64,000 bases of DNA from Tanypteryx hageni (taxonomy: Eukaryota; Arthropoda; Insecta; Odonata; Petaluridae), in the NCBI GenBank assembly GCA_028673005.1, contig CM054116.1, positions 70,569,315-70,633,314 of the forward strand, in the 5' to 3' direction. The notes beneath the pieces are model-generated. The model searched no databases. It saw only the letters and a program-made list of their open reading frames with translations, and was not told where the DNA came from. Shown piece after piece: positions 1-11,066 of the stretch; within the stretch, counting starts at the first letter, position 1; every line of letters starts with the position of its first letter. The position numbers were made by a program, and so were the translations under genes.

Positions 1-1290
1 TTCAAAATATTGGCTCAATTAATTATTTGTATAAAAAAAATTACTACTTAATTGGACGCAATTTAAGTTGTTATTCTGACTAAAAACGGCATTTCCTCTT
101 CTTAATTTTTCCCGAAGACTTCATAATACAGAATTCTAAGATGTCTGAACTATGCGCTTGACTACATAAAAGGATGGTGCAGCGTCGTTGAGAATCAATT
201 CGCGTCCGACGATCATGCGACGGCGATGAAAGCTAATTCAACGGTCTTCGTTTCGCCAACGTACGTCTCTTCTCAGTAAGTGCACACAACTGGAGCGTGC
301 TAACTTTCTCCGGCGACAGCGTCGCGAGTTGCTTAGCAACTAGGAAGAGTTTGGGAGATAGGAAAGAGTGGAAGCGCCTAGGGGGAGAAGAATATATTTC
401 GATTGCCTCCTCGAAAGAATTAGCGTACTAAACATTATGCAATCCGTCTGCCTTTGTGTCTGCATGCTGTAAAGTTTCTCCGCGTCGGGTTTACGGATTT
501 CATCAGCTGTCAACTGACTAAACCGGAAAAAATGTTATACAAACAGAAAATTAAGACTTATGTTCTTCTTTCTGAGACAAAAATAGAAAGGAAAAAAGTG
601 CTGTGGCCTCGACGCGAAGCGAAAAAATTTGTAGTGGGTCCATCACAACAAAATTGAAATTCCCGAGAATTTTGTTGCGATTTATTTTCGACTCGGATCT
701 TGCTTTATTCGAGGAGCGTACGTTCGGCTAACAGGTCAAATATTTCATTCTTATAAAATAGTAAAGACGTCCTATCTTTCTCTTATTATAGAAAATAAGA
801 CGTACATTATAAGACGTACATTAATGCAAGAACTGATGAAACGATAAGACTCTATCACCTTCCATCTGAGCACTGATAAAAGTAAAAAAATTAATTATAA
901 AATAGGATTCGTGGAATCACAATACTTGTAAAAAAAACTAATTAGAGTTTTTACGCCTTTGGCATCCTCAAAAATTGGTATCATAAGTAGCGCGTTCTGT
1001 GTCCAATTAAAACTTCCAATAAATTATTTGAACAAACAAAGATTCAGGGGAGCGCGCAATATAATACAGATTTATTGCTGAAATAGATTAATCAAATTCT
1101 ATCTAGAAGATTATTTTAAGGATATTTTTAATTACTGCGTGAATGGGTTTTCACAAAATGCGTATTATAAGTTAAAAGCTGTACACTATAAGTTAATATT
1201 CATTTACGTTTTCCTCACAGATTAAAACCATCAAAGGCAGGTTAATGATCTTAAAAAAAGGTCGTCTCAAGGAAAGAATTGTTAAGGCTT
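1..1290. other. AT-rich non-coding DNA, no gene seen
   Basis: The first 180 bases and 660-1290 are AT-rich with stops in all frames. A moderately CpG-containing patch lies at about 180-460. A short duplicated phrase (agacgtacatta twice) occurs near 796-823. I see no gene, RNA or complete element. Confidence 0.6.
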
Positions 1291-2330
1291 TATTCACCCA
1301 TTTCCAATTACCCTTTTACCCTGACGTAAAATTTCTTTTTTCCGATCAAAAACCATTAATACCGACCAGCGCGTAGACAATACACCTCGAGTGGTTACCA
1401 TGCAGATTGAATCCCATCCAAAACGCCGACCGCAAGACGCTGTATTCTCACCGTGGATACCAAACCCCTGAATCGAAACCTTGAACCGCACAAAACGGAC
1501 ATTCTTATTCCGAAGAAAAAAGAAGGGAGCGTTCCAAGGTCGCGTGATAAAGTACGCGAGTTCGAAAAGATCCCACCGCTTCTCATAGAGACAGAGAGGA
1601 AAACGACGCGTTATTTCCCCGCCACGTCGGACGAACCACGAACGCCCTTTAAGGAAAAAGAAAGACTCCCGAGAACGCTTTTCTCCCGAAGTCCTCCAGT
1701 TGCGACACGAAGCGCCGGAGGAACGTACGCGGACGACGCAGGAGAGCTCGTGAGAAACGTTCTTTGGCCGCGGAAGAATGGAGAGAGAGAGGGAGAAAGA
1801 GAGCAGGAGTGATAGAGAGAGTGAGAGCACGCGAGGATAGTTTAGATGAGATTGGCGCCTCGGAAAGTAGTCTCCCATAAGGATAGGGACTCTCGAAAAA
1901 AATACAATAAACTAATCAGAAAGCACGATCGGGGAAGTGACTTTTTCGGCCTTTGCGAGATGAGGGATACGGACGCATATCGAGAACCGATCGCGGGGAG
2001 AAATGTGGAAGATATGGAAGGAAGGACGATGGGCGCAATTCGGGGCGGTATAAAAAAGTCTTGGGTGATTCCGGAGATAGGACAAGGACGGAGAGAAAGG
2101 TGCTCGTTTAGCTCAAAGCACAGTCGGGCGACTTTTGGAGAAATGGTTCCGGATATTTAGAAAGGGGTGGGTTTCGGTAGATGGCGAGTGATGTGACAAC
2201 GTAATGATCGCTGCCGAGAGAACGTGTAACGGGAATTGGATGACTCCAAAGCACGATCCGTGACGCGAAAGTTGTTTAAAATGGGAGTGAAAAGCTGTAT
2301 CTAGGAGAGGTACGGTGTTCATAGAACATT
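1290..2330. other. CpG- and purine-rich block without a recognisable gene
   Basis: GC, CpG and plus-strand purines rise sharply here, with short GAGAG runs near 1780-1830. Several 60-190-codon frames are open on both strands, but they overlap each other, are rich in R, K, E and S, and show no domain. They look like composition-driven artefacts. The block could be an unmethylated regulatory region or untranslated exon, but I see no convincing splice-site or start-site pair. Confidence 0.45.
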
Positions 2331-3859
2331 TAGCTTATTTTAAAATTTGAGATTAAGTGATGACTTGAATATTGCAGAGGGAATGATCACAGAGAGGGCA
2401 AATTCGAAGGGGGATTATTATAGAGAATGTTGATTGAAATGGATAAAGCTGCTTTAAGAGACTAACGGAATGGGTGCACAATAATCTATTTTGTTTATAT
2501 AACGAGGCTCAAAGAGTTAGTTGATAGTTGATAGTTAGCGAGTGTTTTTATCTAAGATAGGATTGCATTTTAATATAATAATCGTCCAGAACGTAAAAAG
2601 AGATTTTTTTTAGAGTTCTTATGCAGTCAGTTCATTTTTTACAAATTTCGGAGAAGTAAAAAAAGAAAGTAATGTGAATTTAACCTTCCATATTTGTAAG
2701 ATAGAAAATACTATTACAATTAAATAAACATTTCCGGTAAAAAATCACGAAATGAATACGCTCTTACCAAATTAGCACGAATAATGTCTACAGTTAAACA
2801 ACTTTCCTCGTGCCCGTAAAATTTCCAACACGCTCACAATTACGATCAAGCAATGGTATGATAACTAATCGCGATAAGTATAGAGAAAATAGTGGTAAAA
2901 TACACCGCAGATGAGTAGAGTAATAACAATTTAGTCAGGAATGTGCGATGGGTGATGTCGGTAATTTCAATGTTCGAGTTTGGCGTGAAAGTTATGGTGG
3001 ATGGGAAAATTGAGGTCCGTGTTAAAATGATTTTATTTTTCCTAAGAAATTATCTTTCAAATTTATTACCACACGTTGAATGGTGCACGATAAACTGATG
3101 GCACGAAATGAAACTTTCTAATGGTTTATAACGTTCTTTTTTCTTCCTCGTCAGTTTTTTCAGAAGCACTAATCTGAGTAAAAGAAGGAATATATTATGG
3201 AAAGTATTTTCGTAATAAAGGTAAAATAATTATTCGTAATATATATCGTATGAAAATTTATAATGGATAAATAGTTTGTAACAACACATTAAACAATCAA
3301 AGTAGCTATAAACACTATGTCCCTCTAAAACATTTTTAAAATCTTGGAATGATATACTGACGTACATTTTTTGCAAAATTAGTGACTAATTTGCCCCTTA
3401 TTAATATAATCTTTGGACTGCAAATCGAAGAAGTTGCCAAATAAAAATGAAACTTAACATAGACAAAATGCTGTTAATAAAATTTAAAACAAGGCTTTAC
3501 GATATTTCCAATAATTTATTATATAAAATTAAAGTTGATACGGGATGAATATGGATGGAAAAACAATCATTAAAATAATTTTTGTATAGTTCATTCTTAT
3601 ACCTTTTATTAAATGTAATTCCTGAATATATTTTTGCTGGCGGAAAACTTATAAAATGTTTCATTAATCTGACGCCTTCAAATGTATAACCGTAAATAAA
3701 TAAATAACTTTATTAAGACAAGCTGAATTCAGTTAAAATGAATATGATGATAATTAAGAGATGGTAATACCTACATAAGCAGGAAAGCATAATGGAAAAT
3801 AATGATGGAAATTATATCGTTCCCATCTTTTCCTTTTACATACAAAATAGTCTGTTTTT
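2331..3859. other. AT-rich non-coding DNA, no gene seen
   Basis: Very AT-rich with dense stops in all six frames. There are short A and T runs and an (AATA)n patch near 3696. Nothing else is recognisable. Confidence 0.6.
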
Positions 3860-3864
3860 ATGCA

Positions 3865-4060
3865 GGGGCGAGATTTAGAATATGTAGCGCTCATTTACAT
3901 CTAACCCTGCATGGCAAATACAAACATCCATGCTCTAAGAGGAATTCGAACTTGCGACTTCAATATTCGACGGTAGATACTATTAACCCCACGTCTGCCA
4001 TTCTTAAGTCCCGTCTCCCGTATATAGTCGACCGGGATCATCTCAAAATTATATTTCAAT
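3865..4060 (-). mobile_element. tRNA-derived SINE-like fragment (minus strand)
   Basis: Read on the minus strand, 4015-3935 resembles a decayed tRNA head. An A-box-like TGGCAGACGTGGGG lies near 4005-3985. A B-box-like AGTTCGAATTCC lies near 3953-3941 at the usual 30-40-base spacing. No acceptor stem closes, so this is a SINE head or tRNA pseudogene, not a working tRNA. Its other end and target duplication are not visible. Confidence 0.4.
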
Positions 4061-4242
4061 GATATAGCTGTGAAAAGAGACGCTACGTTGAATAGAGGGC
4101 TACGTTGAATATAGATCACGCAGTACTGTTACAAATTTTCGCTTATCTTTATATCATTGCGGGAAATTGAGATAGTCGAAGAAATAAGTACAGCCACATA
4201 ACTTCGGTCGCCTAGAATCCTCCTTTTATCGTATCTTTAAAG

Positions 4243-4839
4243 CCGAGGTTCCCAACCTGGGTCTAGGGAGCACCGCTGTACTCTTTGGCAGCAGGATTGT
4301 GTTCTTCGGCCGCCTGGTTGCGCACTTTTACGATACTTAAGTCTCGCTTCCTATCATCTTTAACTTAATATGAACAGTTTCTTTCTAAATGCATATAAGA
4401 AGATTACTAATAAAATTGACGTTGGTTTCTTATAGTAAAAGTATAGTGCTGCTCGATTAATATTCTAGGACAGAGGTCCCCAAACTACGGGGCGCGGGCC
4501 ACATCCGGCCCTCCGTATCAGCAAGAGTATTCATTAGACGTCATTTATGATATCTAAACGACATTTTCCGAGTACTTGGGTGAAATCTACTTCTAATATA
4601 AGCGAGTTACGTATTACAGAATCGAAAAAAAATCTCAAAACTTGCTCTCTGAAATTTTCACACGGCCAGATCAGTCATTTGAAATGCCGCATGTGGCCTG
4701 CACAGTGGATCATGAAGCCTCATTTGGCCCTTTCAGTAAAAAGTTTGGTGACCCCTGTTTTAGGATATAGCTTGGTGCTCGCTTGATATAACAGAATTCA
4801 ACTTAGTGCTCGCTACATGGAAGAGGTTGGGAACCTCTG
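4243..4839. mobile_element. hAT-type transposon, non-autonomous, carrying a nested hAT
   Basis: The left end reads CCGAGGTTCCCAACCT. The right end is its reverse complement with one change (CAGAGGTTCCCAACCT). CAGAGGTT-type tips are characteristic of hAT elements. The perfect 8-bp direct repeat ctttaaag flanks it at 4235-4242 and 4840-4847, the target duplication length of hAT. The duplicated site is itself palindromic. No transposase frame is present. A second hAT at 4471-4757 has inserted inside, so this element is the older one. Confidence 0.85.
4471..4757. mobile_element. hAT-type MITE nested in the 4243-4839 element
   Basis: The tips are CAGAGGTCCCCAAACT on the left and, inverted, CAGGGGTCACCAAACT on the right (14 of 16 match). 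The flanking 8-bp repeats are ttctagga (4463-4470) and ttttagga (4758-4765), one mismatch. Internal GGGCCACATCCGGCCC-like sequence and the paired GCATGTGGCC / TTTGGCCC near the right end are typical of hAT non-autonomous elements. It carries no transposase. The open frame at 4547-4786 is incidental. Confidence 0.85.
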
Positions 4840-4979
4840 CTTTAAAGATTTAGAGCTTAGTTTCAGAAAAACAGATAGTACTTTAGAAAGAAACGTCCTT
4901 CAGACCTTAAAAGAGAAGAACCAGCGAGAAAGGCTGTTTGGTAACACTAGCACACTTGAGTTCGCGGGCCATTGTGATA

Positions 4980-5135
4980 ACGGTAGGGAGAGGGCGGGAG
5001 AGAAAAGGAGCGGAAAGGGGTGAGATCGGAGAAAGAAAGGGTGAGAGAAAGGTGAGCCGCGGGGGAGGGTGAGAGAGTGAGGGGGGAAAGGAGTGAGAGG
5101 GGAAAAAGCGGGGGTGAAAGGGACTCCTCGGAGAG
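4980..5135 (+). repeat. GAGGG-type purine tract
   Basis: This plus-strand purine-rich low-complexity tract, built from gagagg, gaaaggggtgag and similar units, lies just upstream of the CpG-rich patch and donor-like site ending at 5413. The frames through it encode only R/E/G or S/P/L repeats. Confidence 0.75.
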
Positions 5136-5159
5136 ACCATCCAGTCGGGCAAACTCACT

Positions 5160-5413
5160 CGCTCACTGCCGTCCGCCTAGGAGAAAACGGAGTTTTCAAA
5201 AGTGTGTTATTTCTCCGACAGCAGTGCCTCTCGCGGGATTTTTATATCAGTGATTTCTGAGCTCGACATCAAAGAGGTTATAAAAAAAAATTATCCCGGT
5301 TAAAATTTTTGCAACGCGTCAAGTTTTCTTCGGCGACATCTTGCATCGTTCCTCACCACGCGGAAGAAATCTTCTTCCGAGGATAGAAGACGGGCCTGGA
5401 GAATTTTCGCGAG
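5160..5413 (+). other. candidate untranslated first exon ending in a splice donor
   Basis: Moderately CpG-rich sequence follows the purine tract. An arthropod-type initiator match TCAGTG lies at 5248-5253. A good splice donor match follows: GCGAG|GTGAGG, with GT at 5414-5415. No in-frame ATG opens a long protein, so if this is an exon it is probably 5' UTR. The evidence is signal matching only, and such matches occur by chance. Confidence 0.2.
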
Positions 5414-6380
5414 GTGAGGTTCTTATTTTTTACATTCACGGTAATATTTATAGTCGAGTTAATTTTAGCGTCCTTGGACCTAAAAGTTTGGGAATGTTAT
5501 CAAAGTGAGGCGGAAAATTTAATTTTTTTAAATGGCAACATCGAGATTATATCTCATGACCTTAAGGGTGTGTGCCGGTGTGTAAGAAAGAGAAAGAGAG
5601 GGACGGTACTTCGCTTACCTACTTTACTACAGCGGTCGGCGACGGGGCGCCCTAAATTCATCGAAGCAATTAAGATGCTCCTTCATGGGTGCCCTAGTGT
5701 AGTCTAATAAGGAGACGCTCTGAATTTATTTCCGCTGAGATCTCTCTGCCTTATTGAAAAAAATTTATAAACGCATTCAATTACAAGATGGCGCGTAATT
5801 GATACCGCCATAAAATGACAATAATAAGCAATCCCGAGTGAAATAAGGTGCTAAGGGGATACTTGATGGTTTTGACCGTTCAAGGAAGCCTCGATTTCAA
5901 CTTCTACCGTCTGCTCATTTTTTCTTTGCCGAATCTGGGAAGTAGTATGTCTGCTGTATATAAAAATGTCGATTGAAATTTATTTGCAAAAGTTTAATAA
6001 TAGTTTGTAACTGTCACTTTCTCCTATTGGATGCATTTATTTTAGTATATTTCAGTTAGGAAAAAATTTAATTTTAGATAGTTTATATTGAATATATGCA
6101 CTTTATTCCATGATTTAACAACAATATTATTTACAACTTTAACGTTGAGTAATTTCGAACACCACAAGAAGCACCGAAATAGTTTTTGTGGCTCACTTAT
6201 TCAGGATATCTATGTTTTTTATTGCACGAAATGTTCACAAACGAGAATACGCTCAAAACTCGAAGATCTACGAAAACTTTTTCCTTGACGCAACCCTCCT
6301 TGAAAAATGTTTACGTTCAAAAAATCCATTCCGATTTCCGCCTATAAGGAAGAAATTGCGTCGGTAGGCTGCCTAAGGAG
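5414..6380. other. AT-rich non-coding DNA, possibly intronic
   Basis: AT-rich with no coding pattern. A short patch near 5632-5700 (AGCGGTCGGCGACGGGG) looks like a hAT tip but has no inverted partner nearby. If the 5413 donor is real, this begins an intron. Confidence 0.5.
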
Positions 6381-6518
6381 CGCACCACGCGTTGCGGCAG
6401 ATGTTACGGACCCTTGTGCTTTATGAAGCAATCACCCGCCCCCATCTATTTTCCACAACTCACCGCGGAAGAAAACGGTGTCTTATGCATTCGTTCGTCA
6501 CGATTCCAAATCCCCCGC

Positions 6519-6542
6519 TCCTCTCTCTCTCTCTCTCTCTCT
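6519..6542 (+). repeat. (CT)n microsatellite
   Basis: An uninterrupted CT dinucleotide run. It is followed at 6560-6790 by CpG-rich sequence with no recognisable gene, although three frames stay open for 60-125 codons. Confidence 0.9.
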
Positions 6543-6822
6543 CCTTCCTCCGTCCAGGAACTTATAATCGAACCGAATATGCCTAAGCTCGCGAGCGAAG
6601 TGAAAGTGAGGAAACTTTCCTACGACCCGCGAGACGCGCTAAAAGGCATCGCGATCCGACTCACGCAATGGACGTGCGTGTTTTACCCATCTCGCACTCC
6701 CTCCGAAATTCGCCGGACGTCCGACGGACGTGGTGTTCTCGAGGGGAGGACGAAACTCGTCCCAGAATCGAAAGTTGCCACTTTTATATAAAGAAAAGGA
6801 CGCCGATATGCGTCTCTCGCCT

Positions 6823-7175
6823 ACAGGGGGGCCGGTGCTGTAGTGGTTAGTGTGTTGGCCCCGCCATGATCTGCTAAAGCGAAACCTGGCTCGAATTCTT
6901 ATAGAATTTTTTCCGAGGACGCCCGGCCCCCTATTTGTGCGTGCTGGAACTAAGGAGACGAGGACGAGCCAATGAGAAAAAGAGAAATGAGGAGCGCGCT
7001 CAAATCAACTCTCCGTCCTTCGGAAGGGACGTTAAGCCGTTGGCTCCCTTGGTGCTCTTCGTTAAAAGCAGGCTAAATGCCGGCACCAGGTTTCTCTCCT
7101 CCCTTGCTATCCGGCTATTCATTGCACTACCTCTTAGATACCCATTGCGCGTAGGCAAGAGGTGAATCAGCAGGG
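6823..7175 (+). mobile_element. tRNA-derived SINE (plus strand)
   Basis: The head has an A-box-like TGTAGTGGTTAGTGTG (about 6838-6853) and a B-box-like TGGCTCGAATTC (about 6887-6898), the promoter arrangement of tRNA-derived SINEs. The body holds GTCCTTCGGAAGGGACGTTAA at about 7016-7036, a short inverted motif I recall from several SINE families. A fragment with the same motif recurs at 50120-50165. The 3' part (7112-7175) recurs inverted at 38708-38772. Exact ends and target duplication are uncertain. Short frames overlapping it are incidental. Confidence 0.6.
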
Positions 7176-7787
7176 CGTAAAACATGACCAATACGCCTTC
7201 CGCAATTCCCGGTGTCCTGGTTTGCCGTCTTATTAAAAGTCCCACCCGTCTCGAACTCGACGCCTTCCCCACAAAGAGAGGTAAACTTTCCAAATCCGTT
7301 TCGTCTGCTCCCCTTTGTCTCCAGGAATCCCGAATTCGATGCCGTTGCCCATTTCTTTCAAGGTCAGAGATATTCTTTCTCACGCGCCTCGCTCTTTAGT
7401 CGCTTTATTTATTCTCGAGACCCGCGTGAACTCGGTTTTGCCTTCCGGAAGAAATTACGACGTGCCTTCAGCGGGATTGTGAATTACCCGACAATGGGGA
7501 ACGTTCGGCGAAAAATGGATTTTTTTTCCGTTCGAAGTCGATCGTCGTGTTAGATTTTTTTATCGAGCAAACTAGATGATACATCGAATCGTGTTATACC
7601 CCCCGCACGATCCGCACGATATGTTTATGGACTGACGTAGCGCTTTTCAAAACGGCTTTGAGCCTTGGCCTAATCAAAATTGGTCGTAGTTGTGACTGGA
7701 TGAATATATCTCTCAAAAGGAAAGGAAAACCTGATTATTACATTGATACCACATAAAAGTACGCATACAAATCTTTCATACTTAAAC
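7176..7787. other. CpG-rich then AT-rich non-coding DNA
   Basis: 7176-7560 is CpG-containing with frames open on both strands for about 70-125 codons, none with a recognisable domain. 7560-7787 is AT-rich. No gene is supported. Confidence 0.45.
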
Positions 7788-8013
7788 TTTTTAATGCTTA
7801 ATATGTTTTCAAAGTGTTTGATTATAAAAATGACTTACATAATGTCGTTCCCATAATTTTAGTAATAATTTAATTTTATATTATTTGATATTTTTTAAGC
7901 TTAATATGTTTTCAGAGAGTTTGATTATGAAAATGACTTACTTAACGCCGTTCCTATAATTTTGGTAATAATTTAATTTTATATTGAAGTATTTGATATT
8001 TTTTAAATTTGAA
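7788..8013 (+). repeat. tandem repeat, about two copies of a 103-bp AT-rich unit
   Basis: The phrase gcttaatatgttttca starts at 7796 and again at 7899. The following sequence, including aatgactta and the taataatttaattttata stretch, repeats with few changes. A third partial unit starts near 7990 (tatttgatattttttaa). The unit is non-coding. Confidence 0.85.
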
Positions 8014-8675
8014 ATTAAAATAATGACCGCGTTTTAAATTGTTTATCATCTTTAAGAACATACAAACACAAATTGCATCATATTTGCCTTTCTAACATAA
8101 TAATTATCTATCTAACTTAGAAACTTCATTTCATCACTGCGCAAGAACGGATAACCTCATATATTAGACGCAAAACACTTATTTTCTTCATATTTATGAT
8201 TAATTTGAAAGAATTAGAACCAATTAATCAGTGGTCTCGAATATTCAAAAATTATAATTTTTATGCATACACGGAAATAATATAAATATAGATGGGTATT
8301 GTCGATATGAAATGTCCAGCTTCCTTTGCCTAATGTTTTTGTTACAAATTTGGCAATTTCTTCTAAATCACTACGCCTTTTCGAAAATGGAGAGTTCTAT
8401 CTACTCAATCCTGTCGAAGGCGGCGACCGTTCGTTTTTCCTTTTTTTTAGGGGGAGAACGTTCCGTAGCGCGGAGAAGATTGAGCAGTGCCACGCAGGCG
8501 TCAATCCGTTAAAGATGAAAGGGAAAGCGCGGAGACAGGTCGTTCCTCAACTACGCCCTCTTGGAGCTATCCCCATGGTACCTAATGCCCCGTAAACATT
8601 GGCTTCAGTTGAGTCGAGATGAAGAGTCTTAGAAAGATCAACGGAACCAAATGGGCCGATCACAAAACCTACATT
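8014..8675. other. AT-rich DNA with a short CpG-rich patch
   Basis: 8014-8400 is AT-rich. 8400-8600 has more CpG and a T-run. No gene is recognised. The related-frame segment described at 8676-9174 may begin as far left as about 8620. Confidence 0.4.
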
Positions 8676-9174
8676 CGAGATCCCAAAAAAACAACTAGTC
8701 TCAGGCAGTGCCGTAACTAGGGTATGGCGAAGGTGGCATTTGCCATAGGCGTCGCCTGTTAAAGGCGCCGAACGTTCCAGAAAAAATGCCAAAAGGTTAT
8801 TTTCCCAAAAATAAGTATTAATTTAATGCTCAAATGCTAAATTTACGTTTAATAAAATGCTACTATTCTCTATTAAAGTGCAAGAAAAATAATATTCTCT
8901 ATAGCTTAGATGTTTCCTTAAATTTTGCCATAGGCGCCATATCTCCCAGGTACGTCTCTGGTCTCAGGAATCTCCAATATCCACAACAAGGTTAGAAGAA
9001 ACCAGATGCGCATGTCAGCTGCAAAGCAGCCACCTTCAATGGTAATTCACCGATAAGTGATTCTAAAAGAACTCGGTGAATTACCACTGAAGACGCCTGC
9101 TTTGCAGCCAGTGCGCGCATCTGTTTTTCATAACCTTTTTTTTGGCTTTCCGAGATACCTGAGACAAGTATTTT
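8676..9174. repeat. imperfect inverted repeat with two related reading frames, split by a hAT
   Basis: The left arm (about 8676-8705 continuing at 8969-9053) is the inverted counterpart of the right arm (about 9073-9170). Matches run from the innermost gctgcaaagcag / ctgctttgcagc outward to gtctcagg / cctgagac. The loop is about 19 bases. The left arm read on plus and the right arm read on minus encode related peptides sharing LVSGIS, QMR, AAKQ and VIHR in order over about 33 codons. The arms are therefore two diverged copies of one coding-like segment in convergent orientation. The hAT at 8706-8960 interrupts the left copy. The family is not recognised. Confidence 0.7.
8706..8960. mobile_element. 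hAT-type MITE with perfect 8-bp target duplication
   Basis: The left tip is CAGTGCCGTAACTAGGG and the right tip inverted is CAGAGACGTACCTGGGA (13 of 17 match). The perfect direct repeat gtctcagg lies at 8698-8705 and 8961-8968. Near both ends the motif tttgccataggcg occurs (about 8739 and 8925), a subterminal direct repeat. No transposase is present. The perfect duplication suggests a fairly young insertion, into the left arm of the 8676-9174 inverted repeat. Confidence 0.9.
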
Positions 9175-9207
9175 TTTAAGTGCTTGTTCTTGAAATTTGT
9201 CATCCAT
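9060..9207 (-). pseudogene. unidentified coding-like fragment (right arm of inverted pair)
   Basis: On the minus strand an ATG at 9207 opens a lysine- and glutamine-rich frame. It begins MDDKFQEQALKKILVSGIS, continues through QMRALAAKQ and VIHR, then reads across the hairpin loop into the inverted copy, where it is no longer meaningful. The related plus-strand copy ends VIHR followed at once by a stop. The segment is predicted hydrophilic and partly helical. I do not recognise the family. It could be a fragment of a transposon protein or of a host gene carried by a repeat. No splice site or promoter is evident. Confidence 0.35.
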
Positions 9208-10625
9208 AAGACGAGTTAGATAATTCCCTGTTGAACTAAACCTACACGCAAGTCAGAAAAACTCTTTAATATCAATTCCACAATATTGAATAAAACCCAC
9301 CAGCAGCGGCTTCGATTGTTTTGACATGTTTAGCGGGTGGATCCGGATCTGATATCGTGGGGCAGAATGGATGGAACAAGACCAAAAGAAAGACAGAGGG
9401 TAACATGGATACAAACGATAAACACCATTACAGGGTTTGATAGCCACAAAGATGTGATTGAGTCGATACAGGATTGACACAGTATTAGAGAACTTTAGTG
9501 CATATGAGGCTACAGCAGCGCAGTCATGAGTTTACTTTTGGAGTGGCAAATAATAAAAGCATTTTTATTCATAAAGATAATTTCCAATAATTACTCATAC
9601 GTATCGCTATAAAATTGAAAAACCATAACGATCATTTAATAAAAATATTTATTTTCAAATCAAAGTTTAAATTGATGCGAAAGCAGCCGCGGCTCAAATT
9701 ATTTGCGCCACTTGGAGACTAGACGGACTTGAGAAAAAAAGGTTTCTCTCACTACGTCTAAAAAAAACCATTTTTAGAAGAAATTTCTTATAAAGTAATT
9801 TTTAATGCTTTTAACAGTGACATCGCACGATAGCTCCTGGTTACACTCCGATAGGTTCTCGCCGCTTCGCTTCGTAGACCCGTTAATTTCTCTGTTGAAC
9901 CGAGGCACAAAAGCGAGTGCTGTGATCACGGAAACCATTTCAAAACCGTTTTTCCGCATTTAAGGATTAACGTATGAGCATATAGATTATTGCGGAAACT
10001 GGTTTTCAACCGTCGTAATAAATTCTGTGTAACTTCCATCTCAATATATTTATTATCCATTTTTTACTATAGGGAAATTATTGAATAACTGGTCTAAGCA
10101 AATTGCTTGACATATATGATAGCTTTTTGTGCGAGTAACTATCATACGAAATTACTTCCGATTGTACGATACTAGTGACTAAGTTAATGGAAAGAAATGC
10201 TCATAGAGATAGAAAAAGTTACCACCGCTTTTAAGTTGAATTTGTATGGTACAATATTTTGAAATTAAATATAACTTGTAAAATGTAGGTAACATAGAAA
10301 AAATTTTCAGTTCATCATAGAGTCCTTTGCTATTGATAATTTTTTTGACCTAACTGCCCAAGTTGCGAATCATAAAGTACGTGAATAAAAATATAACAAT
10401 ATTACCTTTTATGTAAAGATTTGTCCTGAAGAAAGTTATTTTTTAAATTTTAAAACACTAAAAAAAATAACTCACGACAAACAAGAAATGACAGCTGAAT
10501 TTAAAGCGTCAGATCTCAATCGATAAAAGATTTATCTTTAACTATTTATGCTTACATAGAGTTTGAATCATTGATAAAGAGAACTATATCAAAATACTTG
10601 ACTATCCATCCATGATGGTGCTAAA
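9208..10625. other. non-coding DNA, no gene seen
   Basis: Mostly AT-rich, with somewhat CpG-richer patches near 9660-9720 and 9800-9960. Frames of 60-75 codons occur without domains. The CAGCCGCGGCTCAAATTATT stretch near 9685 hints at a decayed transposon tip, but I could not pair it. Confidence 0.5.
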
Positions 10626-10629
10626 ATTA

Positions 10630-10820
10630 TTATTTTTTCGCGCTTTACAAAAACGGAGATTTCCGGGCGCCGTCCTCAACGTGTTCATATAAATAATTTA
10701 TTAATTTCGCTTTTCTTTTTTAATTTAAATAATAAAATGTTATTCAATAAAATAAACTTGCTTTAAAAAGGCGCTAAAATTATTTTGCCTCGAGCGCCAC
10801 AAAGGCTCCCACCGGCTCTG
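10630..10820. mobile_element. decayed hAT-like remnant
   Basis: Contains ggcgctaaaattattttgcc followed by gagcgccacaaagg and ends ccaccggctctgc, i.e. CAGAGCCGGTGG inverted, a hAT-like tip. An upstream patch (10665-10680) carries ccgggcgccgtcctc. No clean left tip or target duplication was found. Confidence 0.3.
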
Positions 10821-11066
10821 CTTAAAGCCCATACAAAACACATTTGAGTATAATTTAATGAAGTAAAAAATACGTCAAATAATAAAAAGGTATAACAAAA
10901 AACTTTAAACGATTAACTATTCTTTAGAATCTTCATGCATTGGAAATTGTTATTTTTATAATATTTGGTGAGAATTCCATGCAGATGAATTAACTTATAA
11001 ATGGAGAATTTGCTTTTTACACTATACATATTGCTAACCTGAATAAAAAAACATTATAGTACAGGT

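Noticed and set aside
1294..1878. 194-codon minus-strand open frame with an apparent leucine/serine-rich leader
   Set aside because: The leader is the complement of a GA repeat. There is no domain, and it overlaps open frames on the other strand.
5632..5700. hAT tip AGCGGTCGGCGACGGGG
   Set aside because: No inverted partner and no 8-bp duplication could be found.
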